Shown here in pieces: positions 33,894-45,358 of a stretch of 64,000 nucleotides of DNA (positions within the stretch are counted from its first letter, which is position 1; each line of letters opens with the position of its first letter). A model generated the notes under the pieces. It was given only the letters and a program-made list of their open reading frames with translations, was not told the DNA's origin and ran no database searches. The DNA is taken from the NCBI GenBank assembly GCA_030762935.1, contig CM060883.1, forward strand, positions 33,875,501 through 33,939,500, read 5' to 3'. Both the position numbers and the translations under genes were made by a program. The stretch is from Hymenopus coronatus (lineage: Eukaryota > Arthropoda > Insecta > Mantodea > Hymenopodidae).

Positions 33894-33977
33894 GAAAGAA
33901 AGGTAAACGGAGGTTTTGTTATGGACTTAGAGATCTACATTTTTCATGTGGCAACACTTTTAACTCTTACTGTTTAA

Positions 33978-34215
33978 CAGTGCCGGTTCCCGTGGCCGCG
34001 CTCTCTAAAGTGCCTCCCTTTGGTGTTTCGTGGCGCAGGGGATCATGGGTTCGAGTCCCGCCTTGGGCATGGGTGTTTCTGTGTTCGTAAATGTGTGTAT
34101 GTATATGCGAAAGGAAAACGTTAAACATTAATAGGTCTACTAAGGAAATGTAGGAAACCGGAAAAAAGGAGGAAAAAGGAGTACAGCACCGGAGTCCTCA
34201 CTAGCCACCGGAATT
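33978..34215 (+). mobile_element. SINE-5, tRNA-derived
   Basis: Head CCGGTTCCCGTGGCCGCGC, CGTGGCGCAGGGGATCATGG, B box GGGTTCGAGTCCCGCC; body AAGGAAAACGTTAAACATTA, ATAGGTCTACTAAGG, ACAGCACCGGAGTCCTC; tail TCTAAATAAACAAAA. A second copy lies at 51020-51290. Confidence 0.88.
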
Positions 34216-34227
34216 GTACTTCTAAAT

Positions 34228-34318
34228 AAACAAAAACAGTTATACAAAAGTCACTCACAATGAAGAGGTCTTCAGAGGTAATCCCCGAATATTCAATAAA
34301 TATATACTACATTCAATA
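34228..34318 (+). mobile_element. HP860 fragment
   Basis: AGTTATACAAAAGTCACTC, AGAGGTCTTCAGAGGTAATC and ATTCAATAAATATATACT match the region after the CTTACGGTTTA motif. Flanked by SINE-5 and SINE-1. Confidence 0.55.
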
Positions 34319-34330
34319 AGTTACCGGAGG

Positions 34331-34572
34331 GACCGCGCCGTGGCCGAGTGGTTAGACCACTTACCTCACCTAGATGGCCGGGGTTCGATCCCAAGCGACA
34401 CATGTGAGATTTGTGGTGGACAAAGCGGCGCTGGGGCGGGTTTTTTCCGGGTACTCCGGTTTCCCCCGCCATCGCATTCCACCGGTGCTCCATCATCGTT
34501 GATGTATCACCAGTGTCACCGCCTGCGGTGCCATAAGTAGTTAAAGCGGGCGTTAAACACTACCAAAAAAAA
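34331..34572 (+). mobile_element. SINE-1, best copy
   Basis: Complete: GACCGCGCCGTGGCCGAGTG (A box), GGGGTTCGATCCC (B box), body ACATGTGAGATTTGTGG, GGCGCTGGGGCGGG, CCGGGTACTCCGGTTTCCC, AGCGGGCGTTAAACACTACC, then an A run. The 3' half of the head (CCTCTCACCTAGATGGCC) resembles tRNA-Glu; the A box is of the Ser/Leu type. Confidence 0.92.
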
Positions 34573-34716
34573 TATGTTCCCGGGATGTGTAAATAACACA
34601 GAAAGAAGTTATCATAAGGCAATTTCCTTCAAAATAATTTCCTTCCGCAGTGACACATTTCTGCCACCGCGTGTAAAGAGACTGGAAGCACTCCTGGAAG
34701 ATATTTACTTCCTCTA

Positions 34717-34878
34717 CACGTACTATGTACATAGTGTATAGAGAATGTATTGTAATGCACCTAAAATTTGATACCGAGATTTTACCGGAAATACATGTTC
34801 TGGGTCCCCTGAATCCTAAAAAAGCATTTTTAGAAATAGGTCCTTATGTATCTGTCTGTAAACAGCACAGCTCAAAAA
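34717..34878 (-). mobile_element. HP860 repeat, 3' piece of an interrupted copy
   Basis: Minus copy starting with the hairpin (TACACGTACTATGTACATAG, TGTATAGAGAATG) and running to GCACAGCTCAAAAA, where a plus copy has inserted. It continues at 35735. Confidence 0.85.
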
Positions 34879-35734
34879 ATCTGATATAATCCATTCACAT
34901 GACTTTCTCTATGCCTCTGCAACAAGTTTTTCATAAAAAGCTAATGCTTCTATTTACTTCATGTTAAGTGAGAAAAAATTAGCAGAAATAGTCTTATTAC
35001 TTGCCTCCCTGTAAGTAGAAGCGAAATAAGTGAGTAACATAGGTTAGAATGATAGCAAAAGCTGGTTGCTATGTGACTGAAGTTCCTTTGTTTGTATGAA
35101 CAGGAGTTGACAAATTCCTGTATGAGAAAAGTATACGTTTTTAAGGCTGAAACAAAAAACAAGGAATATCTAAAAAGCGATCAACTTCACGAAAAATGTA
35201 TATGACATAAATTGTGTGTTTTAATGTGCTCTACATTTTTTGTGTGGTAGGTTTTCGCCTATCTCTTACGGTTTACCAGTTACACAAAATTCCGTAAAAT
35301 TCATCCAGGATAAAGAAGTCTTCAGAAGCTATTCCCTGAAAATTCAAGATATACATATTATTTGTCAAATATATATCTTTAATACATGATATTTCAATAA
35401 AAATCGTTAGAGCCATTTTTTAGAAAATCAAAATTTTCGAAACATTTTCCATGTAAAGGGTAGTTGCGGGTGGGGGGATTTCCTTGAAAATCTTTGTGTC
35501 GCATCCTTGGAAGATACTGAACTTATATACCACACAGATTCACACACACACATACACACAGACAGACAGACAGAAAGACAGAAACACAGGAAATTTTTCT
35601 AAAAATGTTTTTTTTTTTTTGGATTCAGGTGGTCTCAAAACATGTATTTCCGGTGAAATCTCGGTATCGAATTTTTGGGTTCAAGGCAATGCCTTCTCTA
35701 TACACAATGTACATAGTACGTATAGAGAAAGTAA
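34879..35734 (+). mobile_element. HP860 repeat nested in another copy
   Basis: Full plus copy (ATCTGATATAATCCATTCAC to GTATAGAGAAAGTAA) lying between two parts of one minus copy. Left junction CTCAAAAA, right junction CAAAAAGACCG; the uninterrupted sequence in other copies is CTCAAAAACGAAAAGACCG. Region also has (GACA)n at about 35560-35580. Confidence 0.88.
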
Positions 35735-36380
35735 CAAAAAGACCGTCAATTACCAAACTTGGTATTTAAGTTAAGGATTCGACAAGAAAGTTTTCAATAA
35801 AATTTTCCCACCCCAAACTACTCCTTACATGGAACATTTTTCGAGAATTTTGTTTTTCTAAAACTGGATAACAATTTTGATTAAAATACTTTATGTTTAA
35901 GATATTTCATTGACAAACGAAATGTATATCTTGAATTTTCTGGGAATAGCCTCTGAATACTTCTTCATTCTGGATGCATTTTCTACCTATAATTACAAAA
36001 CCTTAAGAGATAAACAAAAACTTACTACACAAGAAATATAGATCTCATTCAAACACACAGTACATTTTTGTGGACGTAACCATTTTTGAGATATTCCGGA
36101 TTATTTTAAGCCACAAACGTTTCTCTAACGGGAAGACCTCGTTCTTCTCGTTTCTTGTTTGTTTACTCTGTTTGGTAAGCAAAGAGAATGGCATTTCAGT
36201 TGTTTTACCTAACGACCCACTTTTAAAGTACTTGTTTATCCCTTGTACAAGGAGGCAAGTAATGTGACTAATTCTGCTTATGCTTATCTTGATTAGCATG
36301 ATGTAGAAACAGATTAATCTTTTGAATAAAAGGTTTGTTTACGGAATAACCAGAGAAGGTCGTAGGAATGGAACACATTA
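35735..36380 (-). mobile_element. HP860 repeat, 5' piece of the interrupted copy
   Basis: Resumes at CAAAAAGACCGTCAATTACC and runs through ACCAAACTTGG, CATGGAACATTTTTCGAG and GTCGTAGGAATGGAACACAT to the 5' end. Together with 34717-34878 it makes one near-complete minus element. Confidence 0.85.
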
Positions 36381-36618
36381 ATAGTGTCAATCTATTATAT
36401 TATATCGAGATAAACCATCGAAGTAATAAGATAACCTAGCCTAGTTTACAGTAGTGAGGCGATAATAACAAGGCGAGTGCTAATATTTAACTTTTAAATA
36501 CGTAAAGGTTCTGTGACCACTCCTCAATCATAAGTGATATGTATGTAGTAGGATGAATGGCCATGCGAAAATATTAAAAGTGACACCACCATTAGCAACC
36601 CGGCGCCTATTCTTAAAA

Positions 36619-37158
36619 ATGTGATGTGTTCCATTCTCATGCTTTCTCTATATCTCTGCAACAAATTATTGTTAACAAGCTTATGCTTCTATTTACTTCA
36701 TGTTAAAAGAAAACAAAATTAGCAGAAATAGTCTTATTACTTGCTTCCTTAAGAGTAGAGGCGAAATAAGGGAGTACCATAGATTAAAGTGACATTCAAA
36801 ATCTGGTTACTTTGTGACTGAAGTTCCTTTGTTTATGTGGACAGGAGTTGACAAATGCCTGTATGAGAAACGTTTGTTTTTTAAAGCTGAAACCAAAAAA
36901 CAAGCAATATCTAAAAAAACGGCCAACTCCATGAAAAATATGTATATAACATAAATTGTGTGTTTTAACGTGCTCTACATTTTTTATGGAGTAAGTTTTT
37001 ATCTATCTCTTACGGTTTAGGAGCTATGCAAAATTCAGTAATTTTAATCCACAATAAAGCTTCCGAGGCTAATCCAGAAAATTGAAGGTATACATTTTAT
37101 TTGTCAAGTAAATATTTTTATTATGATATTTTAATCAAAATCGTAAGTCATTTATAAA
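36619..37158 (+). mobile_element. HP860 repeat, 3' half missing
   Basis: Starts ATGTGATGTGTTCCATTCTC and stops in TCAAAATCGTAAGTCATTTA, where the next copy begins in the same orientation. Confidence 0.85.
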
Positions 37159-37160
37159 AA

Positions 37161-38020
37161 ATCAGATGTTCCATTCACATGAATTTCTCTATATCTCTGT
37201 AAATTATTATTGTTAATAAGCTTATCTTTTATTTATTTCAGGCTAATCGAGAAAAATTAGCAGAAATAGTCGTATTTCTTGTTTTATTGCAAGTAGAAGC
37301 GAAATAAGGGAGTACCATAGGTTAAAGAAAAAGCCAAAAGCTGGTTTCTATGTGACTAATGTTCCTTTGTTTGTATGGACAGGAGTTGACAAATTCCTGT
37401 ATGAGAAAAGTATAAGTTTTTCAAAGCTGAAACCAAGAAAAAGGAATATCTCAAAAACGATCAACTCCACGAAAAAATGTATACAACATAAATTGTGTGT
37501 TTTAACGTGCTCTACATTTTTTATAGGTTAAGTTTTTGTCCATCTCTTACGGTTTAGTAGTTATGAAAAATTCATCCAGAATAAAGTAATCTTCAGAAGC
37601 TATTCCCAGAAAATTCAAAATATACATTTTATTTGTCAGATAAATAACTTTAATACACGATATTTTAATCAAAATCGTTAGAGCCATTTTTTTAGAAAAT
37701 CAAAATTTTCGAAAAACGTTCCATGTAAAGGGTAGTTTGGGATGGGGGGATTTTTCTCAAAATCTTCGTGTCGCATCCCTGGAAGATAATAAACTTAAAT
37801 TACAAGTTTGGTATTTTAACGACTTTTCGTTTTTGAGTTATCGTGTTCACAGACATACGGACACACGGACACACACGGACCTTTTTCTGAAAATACTTTT
37901 TTTGGATACAGGGAACCCTAAAAGATATATTTCCGGTGAAACCTCGGTATCGAACTTTTTAGTGGAGTGCAATACCTTCTCTATACACCATGTACATAGT
38001 ACTTAGAGAGAAAGTAAAAA
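37161..38020 (+). mobile_element. HP860 repeat, full length
   Basis: Starts ATCAGATGTTCCATTCAC and ends hairpin ACTATGTACATAGTAC-like (CACCATGTACATAGTAC) plus GAGAAAGTAAAAA. Short (CA/CGGA)n tract at 37850-37880. It starts right after the truncated previous copy. Confidence 0.9.
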
Positions 38021-38213
38021 TGAATAGGTATTGTTAAATTCGGTGCAGAGTATATCACTTCCGATATGTTAAATGTGTTTATAACGCAGATTTTCATATT
38101 TTTTTAATTGTATGATTTATGTGGCCCCCTTTAACATCCAAGGTCATATTGGGGGCTCTGCATTAGAAACAACTCGTTGTCTGTAGGTTCTTTACGTTGC
38201 GTTTAAATCGATT

Positions 38214-38505
38214 TGTCGCCCTCCGTGGTGTAAGTCTTACCATGAGAGCTTCATATACCCAAGATCGTGGGCACAAACCCGGTGGAGGACGATGCATTTT
38301 TCGGGTGTAAAATCCTTAGCATGGCTTCCTTCGAAGGGGAAGTAAAGCCGTTGGTCCCGTGTCGTAGATTTACAGCACATAAAAGAACCTCAAGCCTGAT
38401 AGGCCTCTGAGCAAAATTAAGCGGTCTTTCATGCGCAGTATAGAATGTGACGCTGAGAACCACAGCAGTTAAAGAGCCTCCATAAAAAACATTTCATTTT
38501 TTTTA
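38214..38505 (+). mobile_element. SINE-4
   Basis: CCTCCGTGGTGTAAGTCTTACC (A box with a small change), ATCGTGGGCACAAACCCGG (weakened B box), TTTTTCGGGTGTAAAATCC, GGTCCCGTGTCGTAGATTTA, and a tail ending AAAAAACATTTCA. Confidence 0.85.
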
Positions 38506-38652
38506 AATCGTTTTATTTTCCTCTCACACACATACTTCCAAACTCTGTGGGGATAGGGAATAATTCTGGTTAGAGGAAAATTCCCCGCCCCAGCCGGGAA
38601 TCAAACCCGGGACCTCTAGGTGAGAATTCACCTCGCTGACCGCTCGAACAGT
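38506..38652 (-). mobile_element. SINE-2
   Basis: Minus strand: GGTCAGCGAGGTGAATTCTC, GTCCCGGGTTTGATTCCCGG (B box), GGGGCGGGGAATTTTCC and CCCCACAGAGTTTGGAAG, TATGTGTGTGAGAGG, then an AT-rich tail to the SINE-4 boundary. Confidence 0.85.
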
Positions 38653-38877
38653 CTTTCACGTATTCTGAAACCATGAATAATGGGTAATTAGGAGATTGCT
38701 TGCAGGAGTTCGTTAACATGTGTACATTCATGAACGATTTTCTGCTCTTATAAGTGCAGGAAAATAAAATTGCTAGTGTAGAATCAGGTTAAACAGTCAA
38801 CTTGTCCAGATAATGTAATAATCAATATGAGAAGAATAAGTCTTCTTAAAGTTAATTTTTGTCATGTAAATTAATTT

Positions 38878-39635
38878 TTACTTTCAACATGCACATATAC
38901 ATAGTGAATAGAGAAGATATTCTATTGCACCCAAATATTCAAAGTCGAGATTTCACAGGAAATATATGTCTTAGAATCCCCCTGAGTCCTAAAAAACATT
39001 TTTAAAAAAAGGTGTCTGTGTGTGTGGACAGTATAGCTCAAAAACGAAAAGACAATTATATACCAAGTTTGGTATCTTCCAAGGATGCGACACGAAGATT
39101 TTCAAGAAAATCCCCCACCCCAAACTACCCTTTACATGGAAACATTTTCGAAAATGTTTATTTCCTCAAAATTGGCTGTAACAGTTTTGATTAAAATTCC
39201 GTATGTTAAAGATATTTATATGACAAATAAAATGTATATGTTGAATTTTCTGGCAATACCCTTGCAGACCTCTTTATTCTAGATGAATTCTGCCGATTTT
39301 GCTTAACTGCTAAACCGTTAGAGATAGACAAACACTTAACCGCACAAAAAATGTAGACCTTGTCAAAGCACACAGTTTATATCCGTTACGTAACCGTTTC
39401 TAAGATATTCCTAATTATTGATTTCAATTGTAAAGTACTTAAACTTTTCTCAGCCAGGAAATGTTCGTTTTTCTTTCGTTCTACTCCTGGTCAAACAAAG
39501 AAGCGATTTGCACTGACAATAGCATAACCATAGGTTTTAAAACTTTTGACTATCAGTTTAGCCTAATGCATTCCCTTAGTTCCCTTCTACTTATAAGGAA
39601 CTAAGTAATAACATTCTGCTAATATTTCTCGATTA
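38878..39635 (-). mobile_element. HP860 repeat, subfamily B, 5' end lost
   Basis: Minus copy: decayed hairpin at 38885-38920, (TG) tract reduced to GTGTCTGTGTGTGTGG, middle blocks intact, and B markers (GAACGTTC-type region, ATTTGCACTGACAATAGC). Ends in TTTCTCGATTAGTATGG. It contains the internal inverted pair CTTAGTTCC / GGAACTAAG. Confidence 0.82.
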
Positions 39636-40135
39636 GTATGGAATACTATTTTGTAGAGCAGCATTCTCTCTCCGAAAATAATTTTGCTTCTTTCCCTTCC
39701 ACATGAGACGGAGCTGCGCGCATCATGCCCTGAGAGCACTGATATAGCTAGAGTTTTATAAAATTTTATCACTCTTTCTAGGAGGAAATAGCGGGAGAGG
39801 GTGCAGACTTAAGATCCTATATGCTATAAAGCGTTACAATGGCTTGTGAAACATTAATGCCTCTCTTATACTAAATTCGCATCACCTGCCTGCCTTTTGC
39901 TGAAGGTGAGTGTGTGTAAGCGAGTTTCACGGGCATAAAACTGAAGTTCATGTGAAAGAAGTCCACGTAGCCTTTGCTGATAACATAGACAGTGAAGGTA
40001 CGCGGATTCAAATCTCCTCCAGAGAGCAGAATAAATGACGAGTAATTTCCAAATCACTTATAAGTTATATCCTCGTGAGTCAAGAACTGACGAGAGAACT
40101 ATACAGAATATGTAATACATTAATATTAGCATTTT
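39636..40135. other. No recognisable feature
   Basis: GGATTCAAATCTCC at about 40008 looks like a lone B box, but no A box or body was found. Otherwise nothing. Confidence 0.35.
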
Positions 40136-40982
40136 AACTTTCTCTACACATACTATGTAAAACATAGTATATAGAGAAGGTATTGTAATGCATCCAAAAA
40201 TTCCATACCGAGGTTTCACCGGAAATACATGTTTTGGGTCCCCCTGAATCCATAAAAAGCATATTTGGAATAAGGTTCGTGTATGTATGCGTGCCTGTGT
40301 GTATGTGTGTGTGGGTGTGTGACTGTGGACAGCACAGCTCTAAAACGAAAATACCGTTAAATACTAAACTTGGTATTTAAGTATCTTCCAAGGATGCGAC
40401 GCGAAGATTTTCAAGAAAGTCCCCTCACTCCCAACTACCCTTTACATGGAACTTTTTTCGAAAATTTTGATATTCTCAAAAGTGGCTCTAACGATTTTGA
40501 TTAAAATATCGTACATTAAATATATTTACCTGAAAAATGACATGTATATCATAAATTTTCTGGGAATAGCTTCTAACGACTACTTTATTCTGGATGAATT
40601 TTACGGAATTTTGCATAACTGCTAAACTGTAAGAGATGCATAAAAACTTACGTTAAAACACTAATTTATTTTATATACTTTTTTTCGTGGAGTTGATCGT
40701 TTTTGAGGTATGCCTTTTTTTAGTTTTAGCTTTGAAAAATAAACTTTTCTCATACATGAATTTGTCAACTTCTATCCATACAAACAAAGGAACTTTAGTC
40801 ACGTAGCAACCAGCTTTTGACTATCACTTTAACTTACGGTACTTCCTTGTTTCGCTTCTGCTTACAAGTAAACAAATAATAAAACTATTTCTGCTATTTT
40901 TTCTTCATTAGAAGTAGGTAAATGGAGGCATAAGCTATTTAACAGTTTGTTGTAGAGATGTAGAGTGAATGGAACACAACAT
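40136..40982 (-). mobile_element. HP860 repeat, full length
   Basis: Minus copy with TTTCTCTACACATACTATG at the 3' hairpin, a (TG)n tract at 40285-40328, all middle blocks, and the reversed 5' end GTAGAGTGAATGGAACACA. Subfamily A. Confidence 0.88.
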
Positions 40983-41064
40983 AGTTTTTAATAGCTTTTG
41001 ACGATTATATTAAAGCCATTTCTCCTAAATTCTTCCATCGTAACATATTTATATTTACCTGAAA

Positions 41065-41701
41065 TAAATATGATTTGTTCCATTCAGATATATTTTCTGT
41101 ACCTATTGTGTACTAAACTATCATTCCAAAAACTAATTTTTCTAGCTCCTTCGAGCTAAGCAAGATAAACATTAGAGGAACTTGTCGTATCACTTAGTTC
41201 GTTTTAGTAGAAGGGGTTTTGAATACATTAGACTAAAGCGATATTCAAATACTTTAAACTTGTGATTAAAATTTTGTTTTCTGTTTGCCTTGCCAGAAGT
41301 ATAAAAAATAAGGTGTCCTCCAAATAAGTAAATATATATACATATATAAAACATAAATTATGTGTTTTAACCAGATCTATATTTTTTGGGTTTTAAAAAT
41401 TGGTCAATCTCTTACGGTTAAACAGTTATGCAAAAATCATTCAGAAAAAAGACGACTGCGGAATCTATTCCTAGAAAATTCAAGATATGCAAATTTCAAT
41501 GTAAATATGTTTAATATAATAGTACTTTCATCAAAATCATTAAAGCCATTTTTGAGAAAGTAAAAATTTTGGAACATTTTCCCATGTAAAAGGTAATAAA
41601 GGGGGTTTTACTTGTAAATCTTCATGTCGCATCTTGGGAAGATGCTGAATTTAAAAGTCAAGTTTGGTATTTAAGCGACTTTTCGTTTTGCAGTTTCCTC
41701 A

Positions 41702-41741
<40 letters not shown>

Positions 41742-41917
41742 ACACTCACACAACACGTCTGCAAATACCTTTTTCTAAAAATACTTACTATAGATTCAGA
41801 GAACCCTAAAACATGTATTTTCGATGAAATTTTGGTATCGAATTTTGTGGTGGATTACAACACCTTCTCTACTTACTGTGTATATTGTACATAGGCACTA
41901 GAAAAAGTAAAAATGCC
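41065..41917 (+). mobile_element. Diverged HP860 repeat, (CT)n in place of (CA)n
   Basis: Plus copy starting ATATGATTTGTTCCATTCAG. The microsatellite site holds a perfect (CT)n at 41705-41736. The hairpin has yet another arm sequence (CTCTACTTAC...GTACATAGGCACTAG) and the copy ends AAAAAGTAAAAATG. Confidence 0.8.
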
Positions 41918-42772
41918 GCATTACCACCTCTTTTTATTATTTTTTGTTATTTTTTAATCTGACCTTTATATCAAAAACGGATATTTTAATGTATCATGTG
42001 TGCTTGGTCAATCTAAGTAATAATAATTAAACATTTTATTATGCAGCTTATTTAAAACAAGCATTTTACTTTCTGGGTTCCCAAATGAGCTCCCACCATT
42101 AATGTAAGACATTTAAGTGGTTAAACACACACAATAACACACATTCATACGCCAGATTCTGGAAATATTGAGAACTGATTTAACACAAGTAATATAACGA
42201 GAGCTCCAACTTCTATCGAAAAATTCGTTGCCAGCAAATTTATCTAGAGTAATGTTGCAGTTTGAGTTGTATTTAATAAGATTAAATCAATAATTAAATA
42301 ACAATGATTAGCCTATATGGACACAAAGAATAATATTCCTAAAATCCCATTTATTTTGACGTATATTTGCACCAAAATCACTGCAACTTGATGTCTATAT
42401 GGCCTCGTTGCTTACAAACCTCGTTGAACTGGTTCCACACAACCTCCCTGTTGTTTTTAGTATTCTGCGGTTTTGAGTCTTCAATTAATATGTCTATTTC
42501 AGCGATAGACCTTTCCCCAAAACGTTTTGGAACTTCCGACATTATGTACGGAATATCACTCCACATCGATACTTGAGTTACTTTTCGGAGAGAAAACAAA
42601 TTCACATGGGTGCGTTAAATTTAGAAAAAACAATTCCACGTGGGTGTGATAAAAACGATTAAAATGCAGAGATAATGAGTTCCGATTGGTTGGAATTTTA
42701 CGCATCAATGTACTGGATTGACCACTTCATACGATCACGTGTCATGAACAAATTAGTCAAGGAAAAATATTC
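41918..42772. other. No gene; SINE-2 tail fragment inside
   Basis: 42122-42180 (ACACACATTCATACGCCAG, ATTCTGGAAATATTGAGAAC) resembles the reversed SINE-2 body. The frames at 42367-42605 have no recognisable domain. Confidence 0.4.
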
Positions 42773-42990
42773 CGCGCCGCGCTCGATTGGCTAGACCACT
42801 CGCCTCTCACCCAGGCGGCTCGGGTTCTATCTTAACCGACCGCATGTGGGATTTATGGTGGACAACAGGTAGCAAGGACGAGTTTTCTCCGGGTTCTCCA
42901 GTGTTCCTCAACATCGCATTCCACCGGTGCTCCATCTTCAATTCCATGTATCATCAGGTCAGTGCCTGCGGGCGTTAAGTACTTTAAAAA
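42773..42990 (+). mobile_element. SINE-1, diverged
   Basis: GATTGGCTAGACCACTCGCC, a mutated B box GGGTTCTATC, GTGGGATTTATGGTGGAC, TTTTCTCCGGGTTCTCCAG, ATCGCATTCCACCGGTGCTC and GCGGGCGTTAAGTAC. The A-rich tail is eroded. Confidence 0.82.
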
Positions 42991-43149
42991 TGTTCCAAAC
43001 CTTCGGAAGTCGATCTCTGGCCAGTTGGAACAATAGGCAAGTGCTCTTCTAATCACAAGGGTAGTCAAACGTTTACGAAAATAAAAGGATAAACTACTGA
43101 AGGGCAGAAGAACAAAGGATTAACGCCCGTAAAATATATTTTTAAAAAA

Positions 43150-43503
43150 ATCTTATATGTTTAATTCACATAACTTTCTCTACATCTCTGCAACAAATTA
43201 TTATTAAAAAGCTTATGCTTCTATTTACTTCATGCTAATCGGTAAAAAATTAGCAGAAATAGTGTTATTACTTGCGTCCTTGCAAGTAGAAGGGAAATAA
43301 GGGAGTACCATAGGTTAAAGTGATAGTCAAAAGCTGGCTGCTATGTGACTGAGGTTTCTTTGTTTGTATGGACAGGAGTTGACAAATTCTCGTGTGAGAA
43401 AAGTGTAATTTTTTAAAGCTGAAACTAAAAGCAAATAATATTTAAAAAAAAAACGATCAACTCCACGAAAAAAATGTACATTACATAAATTGTGTGCTTT
43501 AAT
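43150..43503 (+). mobile_element. HP860 5' half
   Basis: TCTTATATGTTTAATTCAC through the CTCCACGAAAAAAATG and TAAATTGTGTGCTTTAA blocks, then a direct switch to a minus fragment. Confidence 0.85.
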
Positions 43504-43690
43504 TGTGTGTGTATGTATGTGTGTGTTCATCAACAGCATAACTCAAAACCGAAGAGATGGTTAAATATCAAACTTGATGTGTAAGTTCAGCATTTTCCAA
43601 GGATGCGACATGAAACTTTTCAAAACTCCCCAACCCAAACTACCCTTCACATTGAAAAGTCTCGAAAATGTTGATTTTTTCGTTAAGCTA
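43504..43690 (-). mobile_element. HP860 fragment, reversed
   Basis: From the (TG) tract (TTGTGTGTGTATGTATGTG) through ACTCAAAACCGAAGAG, TTTCCAAGGATGCGACATG and ACTACCCTTCACATTG. The joint with the plus half lies in similar T/TG-rich sequence. Confidence 0.75.
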
Positions 43691-44522
43691 CAAAAAAAAG
43701 TGGTTTTCCGTACCATCAGCAGGACCCTGCAGATATAACACTCAGTTCTACTGATAGGCTAGCAGAGAAAGTTGCAGTTTGGCATCCACATATTACTTTT
43801 AAAACTATGCTTCATAATTTGTCGGTGTTAATTTGAGGACAATTATTCTGCCACGTTTCCACCGCTTCATATATCAGTTCTGAATGTATTCAAAGATCCC
43901 AACAAGGTTACGCTGGAGTCTGGAAGGCAATGAATATCTAAAAAGCAATAAAAATGGGAATGCCGGTTAAGACTGCATTTTTAGAGGAAAGATATATGAT
44001 ATCCCTGTAAGAGCAAGTGCTTCACATTTATTTAGGCAATAAAAGCATGGAGCTTCTTCGCTCAGAGTGAAGAAAACCTGGGAAGAAAAAGGAAGTGTTA
44101 TCTTGAGAAATAAAAATATAATAGCAACGGAAATTTACTTCACAGGGGGAAAAACAAGATAAAGAAGCGGCTCCTTTATATTGCACGCTGTAATGAAACA
44201 CGGCATTAATAAAAATATTTTAAAGTTTACATGCAGTCGTTGACTATGGAAACGGATGAAGATTAGGACTGGAAGTTTAAGAGCTGCAGCAATAAAATGT
44301 ACGGGGTGTTTAAACATGAAGCATACGCATATATTGAATACAAAATTTAAAATTTTGATTATATTTATTTATTTACTTATCCTGATTGGAATTAAGGCTA
44401 TAAAGTCTTCTCTTCCACTCTACCAGGAAATACATTAAATTCAACACAGCAATAATACAATGAATAAAAGAATAAAGAACAAAAATACAATTCTATACAG
44501 CTTAAAAAAAAACATATAAAAA
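43691..44522. other. No recognisable feature
   Basis: AT-rich with a somewhat unique appearance. No domain in its frames. Confidence 0.35.
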
Positions 44523-45358
44523 TCTGATGTGTTCCATTCATATGAATTTCTCTACATCTCTACAACAAATTATTGTTAAAAAGCCCATGCTTCTATTCAT
44601 TTGATGCTAATCGAAAAAAAAATAGCAGAAATAGTCTTATTACTTGCTTTCTTGTAAGTAGAAGCGAAATAAGGGAATACTACAGGCTAAAGTGATAGTC
44701 AAAAGCTGGTTGTTATGTGACTGAAGTTCCTTTGCTTGTATGGACAGGAGTTGACAAATTCATGTATGAGAAAGGTTTAAGTTTTTAAAAACAAGGAATA
44801 ACTCAGAAACGATCAACTCCACGAAGAAACTGTATACGGCATAAATTGTGTGTTTTAACGTGCTCTACATTGTTTGTGTAGTAAGTTTTTGTCCATCTCT
44901 TATGGTTTAGCAGTTACGAAAAATTCCGTAGAATTCATCCAGAATTAAGAAGACTTTAGAGGCTATTCCCAGAAAATTCAAGATATGCATTTTATTTGTC
45001 AGGTAAATATCCTTAATATACCATATTTTAATCAAAATCGTTAGCCATTTTTGATAAAACCAAACTTTTTGAAAAAAGTTCCATGTAAAGAGTAGTTGGG
45101 GGTTGGGGGATTTTCTTGGAAATCTTCGTGTGGCATCCTTGGAAGATACCAAATCCAAATACCAAGTTTTGTTTTTAACGGACTTTTCGTTTTTGAGCTA
45201 TGCTGCCCACAGACACACACACACATGGACATTTTTCTATTTGTTTTTATTCAGGGGCTCTCAAAACATGTATTTTGAAATATCGGTATCGAATTTTTGT
45301 GTGCATTACAATACTTTCTCTATACATATGTGCATAGTACTTGTAGAGAAAGTAAAAA
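44523..45358 (+). mobile_element. HP860 repeat, full length
   Basis: Starts ATCTGATGTGTTCCATTCAT and ends hairpin plus GTAGAGAAAGTAAAAA. CA tract ACACACACACATGG at 45214-45227. Subfamily A with a small loss around AAAGCTGAAACC. Confidence 0.9.

Noticed and set aside
37737..38006. Recurring 60-116-residue frames across HP860 copies (for example here, 7447, 29174, 45103)
   Set aside because: They begin and end in different places and read through the CA tract; stops and frameshifts differ from copy to copy, so no common protein is encoded.
40000..40030. A lone B-box-like motif (GGATTCAAATCTCC)
   Set aside because: No A box at the right distance and no SINE body.
42367..42605. Overlapping frames of about 70 residues on both strands
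   Set aside because: No recognisable domain, splice signals not convincing, and length within chance for this composition.
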